From: Fuerstiella sp. | GTDB lineage: Bacteria; Planctomycetota; Planctomycetia; Planctomycetales; Planctomycetaceae | Reading direction: 5' to 3' | Assembly (NCBI GenBank): GCA_029941865.1 | Contig: JAPYTO010000002.1 | Location: 1-64,000, forward strand | Length of the DNA: 64,000 nt | Shown: in pieces, positions 21,734 through 28,992 of the stretch | How the letters are laid out: each line of letters opens with the position of its first letter | Numbering within the stretch: position 1 is the first letter of the stretch | Program-made: the position numbers and the translations under genes | Notes under the pieces: model-generated | Seen by the model: only the letters and a program-made list of their open reading frames with translations | The model's database searches: none | What the model was told of the DNA's origin: nothing

Positions 21734-22788
21734 TGAATAAGTTCCAGACAGGCGTTGTTCTGCGACAATGTCGGTAAAGCGAGATGAATGTCGATCAAGG
21801 CGCATATCCTGCAGGTTGACAGGGCTCAATGACAGTGAAAATCTCACGAATCGACGATTTATCGTAGTCAAATCTGACGTCGCTCATAAGCCCGATTCGA
21901 GTACGTAGAGGGCAAAGGATGGGAGTCGAGGTCCGTTCAGTGCGTGAACTGAGCAATGCTGGATGTTTCGAAACCCTTAGCCGTCAAGACAAGGCTGCGC
22001 AGATTTTTTGCGCAGTCGAAACCTGCCCGCGGTGTGTTGGGTGGTGCAAGTGGAACATAGTGGGAATGGCTGCTCACTAAAAAGCCGTGTGCAGCGTGTG
22101 GGCTATTGTCTGCCGTTGGCGTGGGACGTCGCCAATCGAGGTCTGGTCGGATCCCAGGCCACGGGGTCGCAGGCGATTCAGAGTCGACAGTTCCTGGGTT
22201 CCATCGACATCCCGGATGCGAATGTTCTCGGACGTGTCTGCTGAAGCGACCCCGCGGGAATCGAAGCTCCACGACAAAGAGGCTTGTACTGCGTGAGGAG
22301 CGAAGAGCTCTGAGGGGCCAGGATACCAGGCCTCTTAGAGTTATCTTGCACAAAGAAGAATTATAAGGGGGCAGAGAATTCTAAGTCACAGTTTAGTCCG
22401 TTCGGGGTCTTCCTTGCCTGCGGCTGAATCCGAGGAGGAGAAGACGAGGACGAGACACGAGGACGATATTCGAGTTCTTTCTTTCGTCCTCTTACTTCCT
22501 GCTCGTCTTCTCGTCCTCGATTTTTCCTTCTCACGTTCGATAGCAACTGGGGTCGCCCTCGTGCCGTACAGTATTGAGCGTGACCTCTTTGGTCGGACTT
22601 CTGTCCTGGCGATGATGGGCGCGCCAGGACAGGTTGTGGCCTACTTCGCTGCGTGGGGATCAGGGGACTGACGTCCCCCGCTCGCCCTGTGCAGGCGATG
22701 GAGCCGTCGGGCTCGGACCAATTGGTTTTACGACGTGTGTTCGTCAGGCGTCTCTTGACAATCGTTGCAGACGGCGTGAACATTCGGC
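21734..22788. other. 1-kb divergent gap with hairpins
   Basis: This 1055-base stretch lies between the leftward UDP-sugar dehydrogenase and the rightward methyltransferase. I find no reading frame with credible protein character. It holds a small hairpin with a T-rich loop (arms 21995-22001 and 22009-22015), the long imperfect hairpin at 22431-22519, and a short palindrome GGGGAC/GTCCCC near 22660-22677. The base composition around 22430-22530 switches from purine-rich to pyrimidine-rich on the plus strand. A non-coding transcript or decayed sequence is possible. Confidence 0.5.
22431..22525 (+). terminator. Long hairpin followed by a T-tract
   Basis: The left arm at 22431-22448 and the right arm at 22502-22519 pair at 17 of 18 positions. 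An inner pair GAGGACGA (22459-22466) with TCGTCCTC (22484-22491) extends the stem. ATTTTT follows directly on the plus strand, giving a terminator-like layout. No rightward gene precedes it in the gap, so either an unannotated transcript ends here or the structure is a repeat relic. Confidence 0.5.
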
Positions 22789-23559
22789 ATGAATTGCTAC
22801 GACTGGCCTCAGTACTGGGATCTCGCGTTTGATGATGACACACTGCTGGAAGCGGACTTTGTCGAAGCAGCGGGCCGCAAATACTGTGATTTTCCGGTAA
22901 AACGACTGCTGGAACCGGGCTGTGGAGGTGGTCGGCTGGTTCTGGAGCTGGCACAGCGTGGCTACGACGTGTCGGCCTGTGACCTGAGCGTTACCGCAGT
23001 TGAATTTGCCAGAGCTCGCGTCGCCGCCGCCGGCCTGACAGCGGACGTGACTGTTGACGACATGCGGCAACTGTCGTGCGAACCCAAAGCTGATGTCGCA
23101 TATTGTCTTGTCAACACGTTCCGTCACTTGTTGACGGAAGATGACGCGGTCCGACATCTTCAGGCCGTGGCCAATTCCGTTCGAAGTGGCGGTTTGTATC
23201 TGATCGGCATGCACTTGCTGCCTCCCGATGCAGACGAAGAAGACAGCGAGGAATGGAGCGTTTCGAAAGACGAAACGACCGTCAATATGCGGCTGGATGT
23301 GGCTAACTGCGATCGCGCAACGCGTTTGGAAACACTGAAGTTTCGCATGGAAGCGGTGACCAGCGACGCTGATTCACCGCAGCTGTTCGAAACCGACTAC
23401 CAGATGCGGATTTATCGCGCTCATCAGTTTGAAGAGCTGGTCAAACGAGTTCCGGAGTTCGAACTGCTGGACGTCTACGACTTCTGGTACGACATCGAGG
23501 AACCGCTGCAGCTGTCCGACGAAATGGGCGACACGGTTTTTGTACTGCGGCGCATTTGA
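22789..23559 (+). CDS. Class I SAM-dependent methyltransferase
   Basis: This is a 256-residue cytoplasmic methyltransferase. The SAM-binding motif I is LLEPGCGGGRLVLEL (about residues 40-54), motif II is VSACDLS with the acidic ribose-binding Asp, and a DDMRQLS segment gives the adenine-binding region. The remaining ~100 residues are acidic and have no zinc or nucleic-acid motif, suggesting a small-molecule or lipid substrate rather than RNA. The ATG at 22789 is preceded by the large intergenic gap. The gene converges on lspA. The exact substrate cannot be inferred. Confidence 0.85.
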   Translation: MNCYDWPQYWDLAFDDDTLLEADFVEAAGRKYCDFPVKRLLEPGCGGGRLVLELAQRGYDVSACDLSVTAVEFARARVAAAGLTADVTVDDMRQLSCEPKADVAYCLVNTFRHLLTEDDAVRHLQAVANSVRSGGLYLIGMHLLPPDADEEDSEEWSVSKDETTVNMRLDVANCDRATRLETLKFRMEAVTSDADSPQLFETDYQMRIYRAHQFEELVKRVPEFELLDVYDFWYDIEEPLQLSDEMGDTVFVLRRI

Positions 23560-23652
23560 CTCTATGCGAACAGGCACGAAGTCGAACGCCGTGCGACCCC
23601 TGTGACACCTTCAAGGCCACGCGTGGTTTATGCACCCGGGGTTGATGAAGTG

Positions 23653-24234
23653 TCATGACTCGGACGGCGCGGTTGAGCTCCCTGCGGGCGCTGCTTCCGG
23701 TTGTGCAAAGAAGGATTGAATCATCAGCATGATGGCGCCGGTGACCAGGCAAATATCGGCCACGTTGAAGATGGCCCAATCCAGTGCAGGCTGTTCCACT
23801 GAACCCCCGAATTGAAAGTGGAAGAAGTCGCGAACCGCCTTGATCGGTTCGTTACGACCGGGCAGCGTAATTCCGTGCCATCCCAGGCGGTCATACAGAT
23901 TCCCCAGCGTGCCACCTGAAACCAACGCCAGACAAACAGTCAGCCAAAGACTTTCGGCGGCGCGAGCGACGAACAGCCAGTAAACGATTCCGCAGAAGGC
24001 CGCCACACTCAGCAGAGCAAACACCCAGGCGAAGCCCTGCCCCATGCCCCACAGTGCGCCTTCGTTCAGACTTGTGAAGAAACGAAAACGGACCCACGAA
24101 TCGATCAACCATGGACCGCCGTTTCGCACGCCGAAGGATTCGAACGCCAACGACTTGGACCACAGGTCGAGCGTGAGGCAGGCCGCGGACAAAGTTGCGA
24201 AAATGACGACACGATTCCGAGGCAGCTTCTCCAT
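23653..24234 (-). CDS. lspA: Lipoprotein signal peptidase II
   Basis: LspA cleaves the signal peptide of diacylglyceryl-modified prolipoproteins in the inner membrane. It has 193 residues and four membrane helices. The two catalytic aspartates are in the conserved blocks GGTLGNLYDRLGWHG and DWAIFNVADICLV. The C-terminus is a little longer than average, with a Pro/Ala/Ser tail. Its ATG overlaps the stop of the dksA-like gene by one base (TGATG), so the two are translationally coupled. The window itself encodes at least three likely lipoprotein substrates (44671, 45499, 54875). Confidence 0.95.
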   Translation of the reverse strand: MEKLPRNRVVIFATLSAACLTLDLWSKSLAFESFGVRNGGPWLIDSWVRFRFFTSLNEGALWGMGQGFAWVFALLSVAAFCGIVYWLFVARAAESLWLTVCLALVSGGTLGNLYDRLGWHGITLPGRNEPIKAVRDFFHFQFGGSVEQPALDWAIFNVADICLVTGAIMLMIQSFFAQPEAAPAGSSTAPSES

Positions 24235-24623
24235 CAGTCCCCGTCTTCTCGCTTTCGTTCACACGCAACACAATTCCGCGCGTAGGGAATGGCTCTCAGT
24301 CGAGCCTTCGGAATCCAGGCCTTTGATTCAGGGATTTCCGCTTCGAGGCACATTTCGCAAAGACCAAACGTACCGCCGTCGATCTTGTGAAGTGCCGTGG
24401 AAATCTCCTTCATGGAGTCCTGATCATTTTCCACAATGCGAAGGGAGAAGTCGAGATCCCACGCGTCGCTGCCCATTTCCGCCATGTGATTGGAGGATCC
24501 GTGGTCGCCGCCGCTCCTGCCGGAAAACGCTTCTTCTTCAATCTGCTCGACGTCACCTCGAAGCCGAGCCTGAATCATTTGGAGCATTTTTCTGAACTGC
24601 TCCAGCTCTTCTGCCTTTAACAT
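24234..24623 (-). CDS. TraR/DksA-family zinc-finger regulator
   Basis: This protein has 129 residues from the ATG at 24623, which is preceded by AGAGG; a longer frame to 24719 looks non-conserved. An N-terminal coiled coil (AEELEQFRKMLQMIQARLRG) is followed by the acidic helix that in DksA enters the RNA polymerase secondary channel. The C-terminal zinc finger has C-x2-C (GLCEMC) and C-x2-C (NCVACE). Members bind RNA polymerase and tune rRNA and amino-acid promoters with ppGpp, or act as simple structural homologues. The coupling to lspA is physical and does not imply shared function. Confidence 0.88.
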   Translation of the reverse strand: MLKAEELEQFRKMLQMIQARLRGDVEQIEEEAFSGRSGGDHGSSNHMAEMGSDAWDLDFSLRIVENDQDSMKEISTALHKIDGGTFGLCEMCLEAEIPESKAWIPKARLRAIPYARNCVACERKREDGD

Positions 24624-24743
24624 GGATCGCCACAACCTCTGTACTTCCAACCGATATCGACGCAAGGGGAGCGTCTGGGGACCGGGATTATGCGGCGGGA
24701 TCCCAGCCTGGTCAAGCAACCTGGTTTTCTGCCGGGGGGGACG

Positions 24744-25793
24744 TCAGGCAGCAGCTTTTTTCTGGTTTTCTTGTCTTTGCCCGGTCTGATACGACCAAAC
24801 CTCGAGAGCATTCAGCACTGATTCCGCAACAATCATGGCGTTAAGTCCCTCGGCCCCGGATACCCTGGGAGTTGACCGGTTTCGGATCGCCGCAATAAAA
24901 TCCTGCAGTTCCAGCGACATTGCATCGTCGGAATTCGCCTGGATTTCGTCTGCCTGAATCCATTCGCCAAAGACTCGGTGCTTCAGCGTTCTGGGGTCCG
25001 GAGTACTGGCGGCAATGGCGTGGACCAGTTGCGGAGTTGTACGAAATTGCCCCTTCGGTTCCCAGGTCCGCACCACCCGCGACTGCAGGTCGGCGTGGAC
25101 GCAACCGTTTGTCCCCCAGATCTGCAGGCTGCGTTCTGCCTCCGGACTCATTCGGCTGGCGGTCAGGTCGACGATGGTGCCGCCGGGCATCTTGAGCCGC
25201 GCAACTGCCATGTCCTCATGGGGACCAATGCCGACTGCACCAAATGCGTCTACCGACGTCGGTAGTTCATCCGTCAGTGCCAGAGCCAGCTCAATGTCGT
25301 GAATCATCAGGTCATGAACGACACCGATATCCGTGGAACGGAATGAGTACGGGCTGACACGCTGACAGCGAACGTACAAAGGGTACCCGCAACGCTCCTG
25401 TGCCAGAGAGAAGGCTGGGTTGAATCGTTCGATGTGTCCGACCTGCAGGATTGTGTCGGATTGCTTCGCGGCCTCGGCCAGTTGCGTCGCATCAGGGACA
25501 TTGGCGGCGAGCGGTTTTTCAACGAAAGTGGGAATGCCGCGCTGCAGAAATTGTCTGGCGGTATCCAGGTGAAATACCGTCGGTGTCGCGACGACAACTC
25601 CGTGAAGTTCGCCCTCAATGTCATCGGGCGACGCCACCCAGTGCGTCCCGTGTTGTTCAGCAACGCTGCGGCCCTGCCGTTCGTTCGGGTCGACAACGGC
25701 AACCAGGTCGACACCGTCAACACTCGCCAGTTTTCGAGCGTGGTGTTGACCGAGTGACCCCACTCCAACAACTGCCATTCGTAATTGTGTCAT
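24744..25793 (-). CDS. Gfo/Idh/MocA oxidoreductase, possibly GnnA-like
   Basis: This 349-residue NAD(P)-dependent oxidoreductase has an N-terminal Rossmann domain (AVVGVGSLGQHHARKL) and the family EKPLAAN motif with its catalytic Lys. The substrate domain starts with the RVSPYSFRSTDIGVVHDLMIHDIEL segment. Its start codon overlaps the lpxA stop (ATGA), so it is made together with LpxA. In bacteria that make 2,3-diamino lipid A, the Gfo/Idh-family enzyme GnnA oxidises C3 of UDP-GlcNAc before the aminotransferase GnnB acts, and gnnA sits beside lpxA. That is the best functional guess here, but no GnnB is visible. A generic sugar dehydrogenase remains possible. Confidence 0.85.
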   Translation of the reverse strand: MTQLRMAVVGVGSLGQHHARKLASVDGVDLVAVVDPNERQGRSVAEQHGTHWVASPDDIEGELHGVVVATPTVFHLDTARQFLQRGIPTFVEKPLAANVPDATQLAEAAKQSDTILQVGHIERFNPAFSLAQERCGYPLYVRCQRVSPYSFRSTDIGVVHDLMIHDIELALALTDELPTSVDAFGAVGIGPHEDMAVARLKMPGGTIVDLTASRMSPEAERSLQIWGTNGCVHADLQSRVVRTWEPKGQFRTTPQLVHAIAASTPDPRTLKHRVFGEWIQADEIQANSDDAMSLELQDFIAAIRNRSTPRVSGAEGLNAMIVAESVLNALEVWSYQTGQRQENQKKAAA

Positions 25794-26638
25794 GCTGCTT
25801 TTCGTTCTCTGGCTCCGTCTGCCGCCGGAGCATGCCCCACTTCTCTTGCCCGCCCGAGTTTTCCCGCCCGCTGAGCCTCAATGAACTGCAGCAGTTGCGA
25901 CAATTCCAAAGGTTTTACTCCGTCGAGTGTTTCGTCGAAGTGCTCGTGGACCTCTGCCAGTGTCTTGTGTTTTCGGTACAACATTCTGAAGGTTGTACGG
26001 ATGACCTCGATTGCGTGTTCAGATATTCCGGCGCGACGCATACCTACCACGTTGATCGTCTTCAACGTTGGTTTGTCGCTTCCGGCAGCCAGCATGAATG
26101 GCGGAATGTCGTGCGGTACACGGCAGCCACCGCTGACAAAGCTAAGCCGGCCGATTGTGGAAAAATGGTGGACAACAGTGTTTCCCGAGACAATTGCTCG
26201 GTCGTGAATGTGTACGTGGCCGCCCAGCAGGACGCCATTCACCAGTATCACATCGTTGTAGATGCGGCAGTTGTGGGCGACATGACTGTTCGCCATAAAC
26301 ATGTTGCGATTGCCTATTCGCGTGACGTGATCTTCCTTTTCGGCACCACGATTAACAGTGACGCCTTCGCGAAAAATGTTGTTGTCACCGATCAGAACCT
26401 CAGTTGCCGATTCCTGATAGCTAACGTCCTGTGGTTCGCCGCCAATCACACACCCCGCGTGCAGTTTGTTATGGGAGCCAAGCGTCGTTCTGCCAGTCAA
26501 CACCACATGGCTGTTCAATTCGCAAAAGTCGCCGACAACCACGTCCGGCCCGATCAGGCAAAATGGCCCGACGACCACCCCTTTGCCAAGTTGGGCAGAG
26601 GAGGCGACCTGAGAGAGTGGTGAGATTCGAGATTCCAT
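25790..26638 (-). CDS. lpxA: UDP-GlcNAc O-acyltransferase LpxA
   Basis: LpxA transfers a 3-hydroxyacyl chain from acyl-ACP to UDP-GlcNAc (or to its 3-amino analogue), the first step of lipid A synthesis. The protein is a left-handed parallel beta-helix with hexapeptide repeats (VVVGPFCLIGPDVVVGDF..) and the catalytic His in NSHVAHNCRIYND. A C-terminal helical domain (ISEHAIEVIRTTFRMLYRKHKT) completes the fold. ATG at 26638 was chosen: AGGA lies 8 bases before it, and the protein then starts MESRISPLSQV as is usual. It overlaps the Gfo/Idh gene downstream by four bases. Three hairpins lie between it and lpxC. Confidence 0.95.
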   Translation of the reverse strand: MESRISPLSQVASSAQLGKGVVVGPFCLIGPDVVVGDFCELNSHVVLTGRTTLGSHNKLHAGCVIGGEPQDVSYQESATEVLIGDNNIFREGVTVNRGAEKEDHVTRIGNRNMFMANSHVAHNCRIYNDVILVNGVLLGGHVHIHDRAIVSGNTVVHHFSTIGRLSFVSGGCRVPHDIPPFMLAAGSDKPTLKTINVVGMRRAGISEHAIEVIRTTFRMLYRKHKTLAEVHEHFDETLDGVKPLELSQLLQFIEAQRAGKLGRAREVGHAPAADGARERKAA

Positions 26639-26666
26639 ACTGATCATCCTGATCAAGAGTCGCGTC

Positions 26667-26740
26667 CCGGAATCCGATTCCGGTTGTTCTCGCCCCAAAC
26701 TTCGATTTGGGGAAGTAATTCCCGGGCCGGAGCCGGGGAA
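26667..26740 (-). promoter_or_regulatory. Three hairpins between lpxC and lpxA
   Basis: Three consecutive hairpins fill the lpxC-lpxA gap. In coordinate order they are CCGGAAT/ATTCCGG (26667-26683), CCCCAAA/TTTGGGG with a 6-base loop (26693-26712), and a GC stem of CCCGG/CCGGGG type (26719-26740). None has a T-tract in the direction of transcription, so they are not simple terminators. They may set the lpxC-to-lpxA mRNA ratio by processing or protection. Confidence 0.5.
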
Positions 26741-26807
26741 CAGAGTGTTTTTATGTCTTACTGTACTGCGTTGTTACTGGTCGCCCAGTGAACACTGGCT
26801 TTCCTTT

Positions 26808-27734
26808 TCATGCTGCTGCTTTGTCGGAAGGCTGTCGCTTATTAAGCGTCGAAACTGTTTTTGCAAGTTCGTGGTTCAGGTGATGGCCGCTGCGATTTGC
26901 CGTAACATGCCCGTAGAGCGATGTTCCTGCCAATGCCAGGTCGCCGATACAATCCAGGATTTTGTGACGAACGGCTTCATCCGGCCACCGCAGACTGTTG
27001 TCCAGAATCCCGTCTTTGCCGACCACAACAATATCCTGAGCTGTCAAATGCTTGCCATAGCCCATCTTCTGGAGCATGGAAATCTCGCTCTCCAGAACGA
27101 ACGTCCTGGCAGCGGAAATCTCAGTATAAAAGAACTCCGGTGATATTTCCGCGGACATCGTCTGTGGTGGCACGGCGGCCAGTTGGCCGTAATCGAGGTG
27201 ATAAGTGATGGCCAGACAGCGGTGCAGGTATGGCCGCAGGACGAGCGTCTGCGCTCGGTCAGAACTTTGCACCGTGTGAATGTCGTCCACCACAACGTGA
27301 CTGGCGTCCTTGTCCAGCGGAACTGTTCCCGCGCTCAGGATTTCATCGCAGAAGGGACGGCACGACCCATCGAATCCCGGGACTTCCGGAGCATCGATTT
27401 CGACGATGCAGTTGTCCACCTGTAACCCAGCCATGGCGGCCATGAGGTGCTCAACAGTTTCAACGCGTGCATCTTTCTTCGCAGCCAGAACTGTACGCCG
27501 TGGTTCTGTTGCGATCAGACTGCAGGCCGCTGGAATTGGGAGAGAATCCGAAAGGTCGGTGCGACGGAAGGAGATTCCCGTGTCGGACTCCGCAGGCAGC
27601 AGAGCAACCGTTGTCTCAATTCCATGAAACATCCCGCGACCACGAAACTCCACGCGACGTGCAATGGTGTTCTGACGCCGGGGCAGGGGAATTTGCAGTA
27701 TTGTCTCGTTCCTTGTGTCGCAATCGGAATGCAC
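26808..27734 (-). CDS. lpxC: UDP-3-O-acyl-N-acetylglucosamine deacetylase
   Basis: LpxC is the zinc deacetylase that commits UDP-acyl-GlcNAc to lipid A. Recognisable blocks are FHGIETTVALLPAE, TVEHLMAAMAGLQVDN (first zinc His), the hydrophobic-tunnel insert, LRWPDEAVRHKILDCIGDLAL (second His and the Asp zinc ligand) and ANRSGHHLNHELA (catalytic His). It has 308 residues and is not fused to FabZ, unlike in some planctomycetes and Bacteroidota. The start is GTG at 27734, and the N-terminus is slightly longer than E. coli LpxC. It is the second gene of the leftward envelope block. Confidence 0.93.
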   Translation of the reverse strand: MHSDCDTRNETILQIPLPRRQNTIARRVEFRGRGMFHGIETTVALLPAESDTGISFRRTDLSDSLPIPAACSLIATEPRRTVLAAKKDARVETVEHLMAAMAGLQVDNCIVEIDAPEVPGFDGSCRPFCDEILSAGTVPLDKDASHVVVDDIHTVQSSDRAQTLVLRPYLHRCLAITYHLDYGQLAAVPPQTMSAEISPEFFYTEISAARTFVLESEISMLQKMGYGKHLTAQDIVVVGKDGILDNSLRWPDEAVRHKILDCIGDLALAGTSLYGHVTANRSGHHLNHELAKTVSTLNKRQPSDKAAA

Positions 27735-27771
27735 TTGAGCTTCGTCCGTGAGGAAAGCATAAACCAGCAGA

Positions 27772-27795
27772 AGACTCCTGCTGTCACAGGAGTCT
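27772..27795 (-). terminator. Hairpin between ompH and lpxC
   Basis: A perfect 9-bp stem, AGACTCCTG (27772-27780) and CAGGAGTCT (27787-27795), has a 6-base loop. On the transcribed strand it is 59 bases after the ompH stop and 38 bases before the lpxC start. Only a weak T-rich stretch follows, so partial termination or mRNA processing is as likely as full termination. Confidence 0.5.
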
Positions 27796-27853
27796 CTGCC
27801 GTACTGTTACAACGAGTCGGAGGGAACACGGCGACCGTGCCCACCCCATTCGG

Positions 27854-28504
27854 CTATTGTTGCCTGGTGCGTCCTGCAGGCACCACATTGCCTTTTGCAG
27901 TGTTTGGCGCCGGAGCCCCGGATGCGTATGGCTTGTTCAGGTACTGCAGCACGACGTCAGTAATGTCGTTTTCACTACTCGTGTAAATGAACGTCTTGTT
28001 CATCGTTTGAACGGCTTCCTGAGGGTTCGTGATTTCCTCGATCCCTTTGCGGTTGAACCGCATTACGTGATCGAAGTGAGCGTACTCAGCATACAGCTTC
28101 ACGGCTTTGGTGACGTCGGTGTAGATGACTTTGAATGTTTCGGATTCTCGTCGAGCCAGTCGTCTTTGTGTGGCTGCGCGGAAGGCGTCAAATTCGCCCT
28201 TCAGGTCGAGCAATTGCTTTTCACGCTGTTCGTACTCCGGGCTGCCGCTATCAAATTTCTTGATTTCGGCCTGCCCCTTCTGGAGTCGTTCCACCATCAC
28301 CTTCGCTTCAGCATCGCTTTTTTCGATCTCAGCCTGCAGGCCGGAACGTAGTTCTTCGAATTTTTTGTAGTGCTGGAAGACGTGGGCCATATCGATCAGC
28401 CCGACCCGGTGGCCTTTTGTAGGTGGGGCAGGACTTTGAGCCTGAACGGCACCGGTGGTGGCTGTAATTGCGACAGCCAACAGCGTAAGAATTAGCTGTT
28501 TCAC
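27854..28504 (-). CDS. OmpH/Skp-family periplasmic chaperone
   Basis: This Skp-like protein carries unfolded outer-membrane proteins across the periplasm to the BAM machinery. Of the two plausible starts I chose GTG at 28504, because AAAGGAG sits about ten bases before it and the product then begins with a clean signal peptide (KQLILTLLAVAITATTGAVQAQ). The first strand is HRVGLIDMAHVFQHYKK. Then comes a long charged coiled coil (about residues 45-120), and the chain returns to the body at YADVTK-like VIYTDVTKAVKLYAEYAHFDHVM. Skp homologues often precede lpx genes, and here the gene heads the ompH-lpxC-lpxA run. Confidence 0.9.
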   Translation of the reverse strand: MKQLILTLLAVAITATTGAVQAQSPAPPTKGHRVGLIDMAHVFQHYKKFEELRSGLQAEIEKSDAEAKVMVERLQKGQAEIKKFDSGSPEYEQREKQLLDLKGEFDAFRAATQRRLARRESETFKVIYTDVTKAVKLYAEYAHFDHVMRFNRKGIEEITNPQEAVQTMNKTFIYTSSENDITDVVLQYLNKPYASGAPAPNTAKGNVVPAGRTRQQ

Positions 28505-28992
28505 GGTAAGGGCACTCCTTTGCCAAATGCAGCCCCAGTCCATGGGGCAGTGATATGTTGATTTTTGAAATCAGTCGAACCAGACCTGACTGTCGCAAAG
28601 ATCTGCCTGATGGTCAAGATCTGTCACCCTGCAGAGCCTCGGAAATCGCCATTCCACGCACATTCCATGCAGAGATCGGCACATTCTGCAACTGGCCGGA
28701 TTCCTATCCCGGTAACTGCACGTTTGTGCTATAGCGATTGCGATGGCAATTGGCTCGTGGCAACCCGTTGCTGCAGACGCTGGTTGTCATCGTGACCTGA
28801 GTCTTCAGCTGGCAGTGCCGGCGACCAGAGGCTCAAGCAGCGTCAGCCCTGTATTGAAGTGTGCCAGTGGCTTGAGGCTCACGAAAACAGGCCAACACAT
28901 GTTCCTGTGACTTCGCTTGACCGTGGAGGCTTGACGTCAGGAAATCGGTCTCAGATGAGAACGCCATCGCTCACTGTGGGAGTTCCTGCGAA
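28505..28992. other. Divergent gap with degenerate repeat
   Basis: These 488 bases separate leftward ompH from the rightward propeller protein. No gene is seen. A degenerate relative of the 58.2-kb palindromic element lies at about 28809-28882. It contains GTGCCAGTGG plus CTTGAGGCTCAC (28861-28882) and an inverted CTCAAGC/GCTTGAG pair (28832-28838, 28870-28876). Promoters for both genes are expected but cannot be placed. Confidence 0.5.

Noticed and set aside
22361-22954. 197-residue minus-strand frame across the 22-kb gap
   Set aside because: It runs through the purine/pyrimidine hairpin and overlaps the start of the methyltransferase, and its sequence lacks any fold-like pattern.
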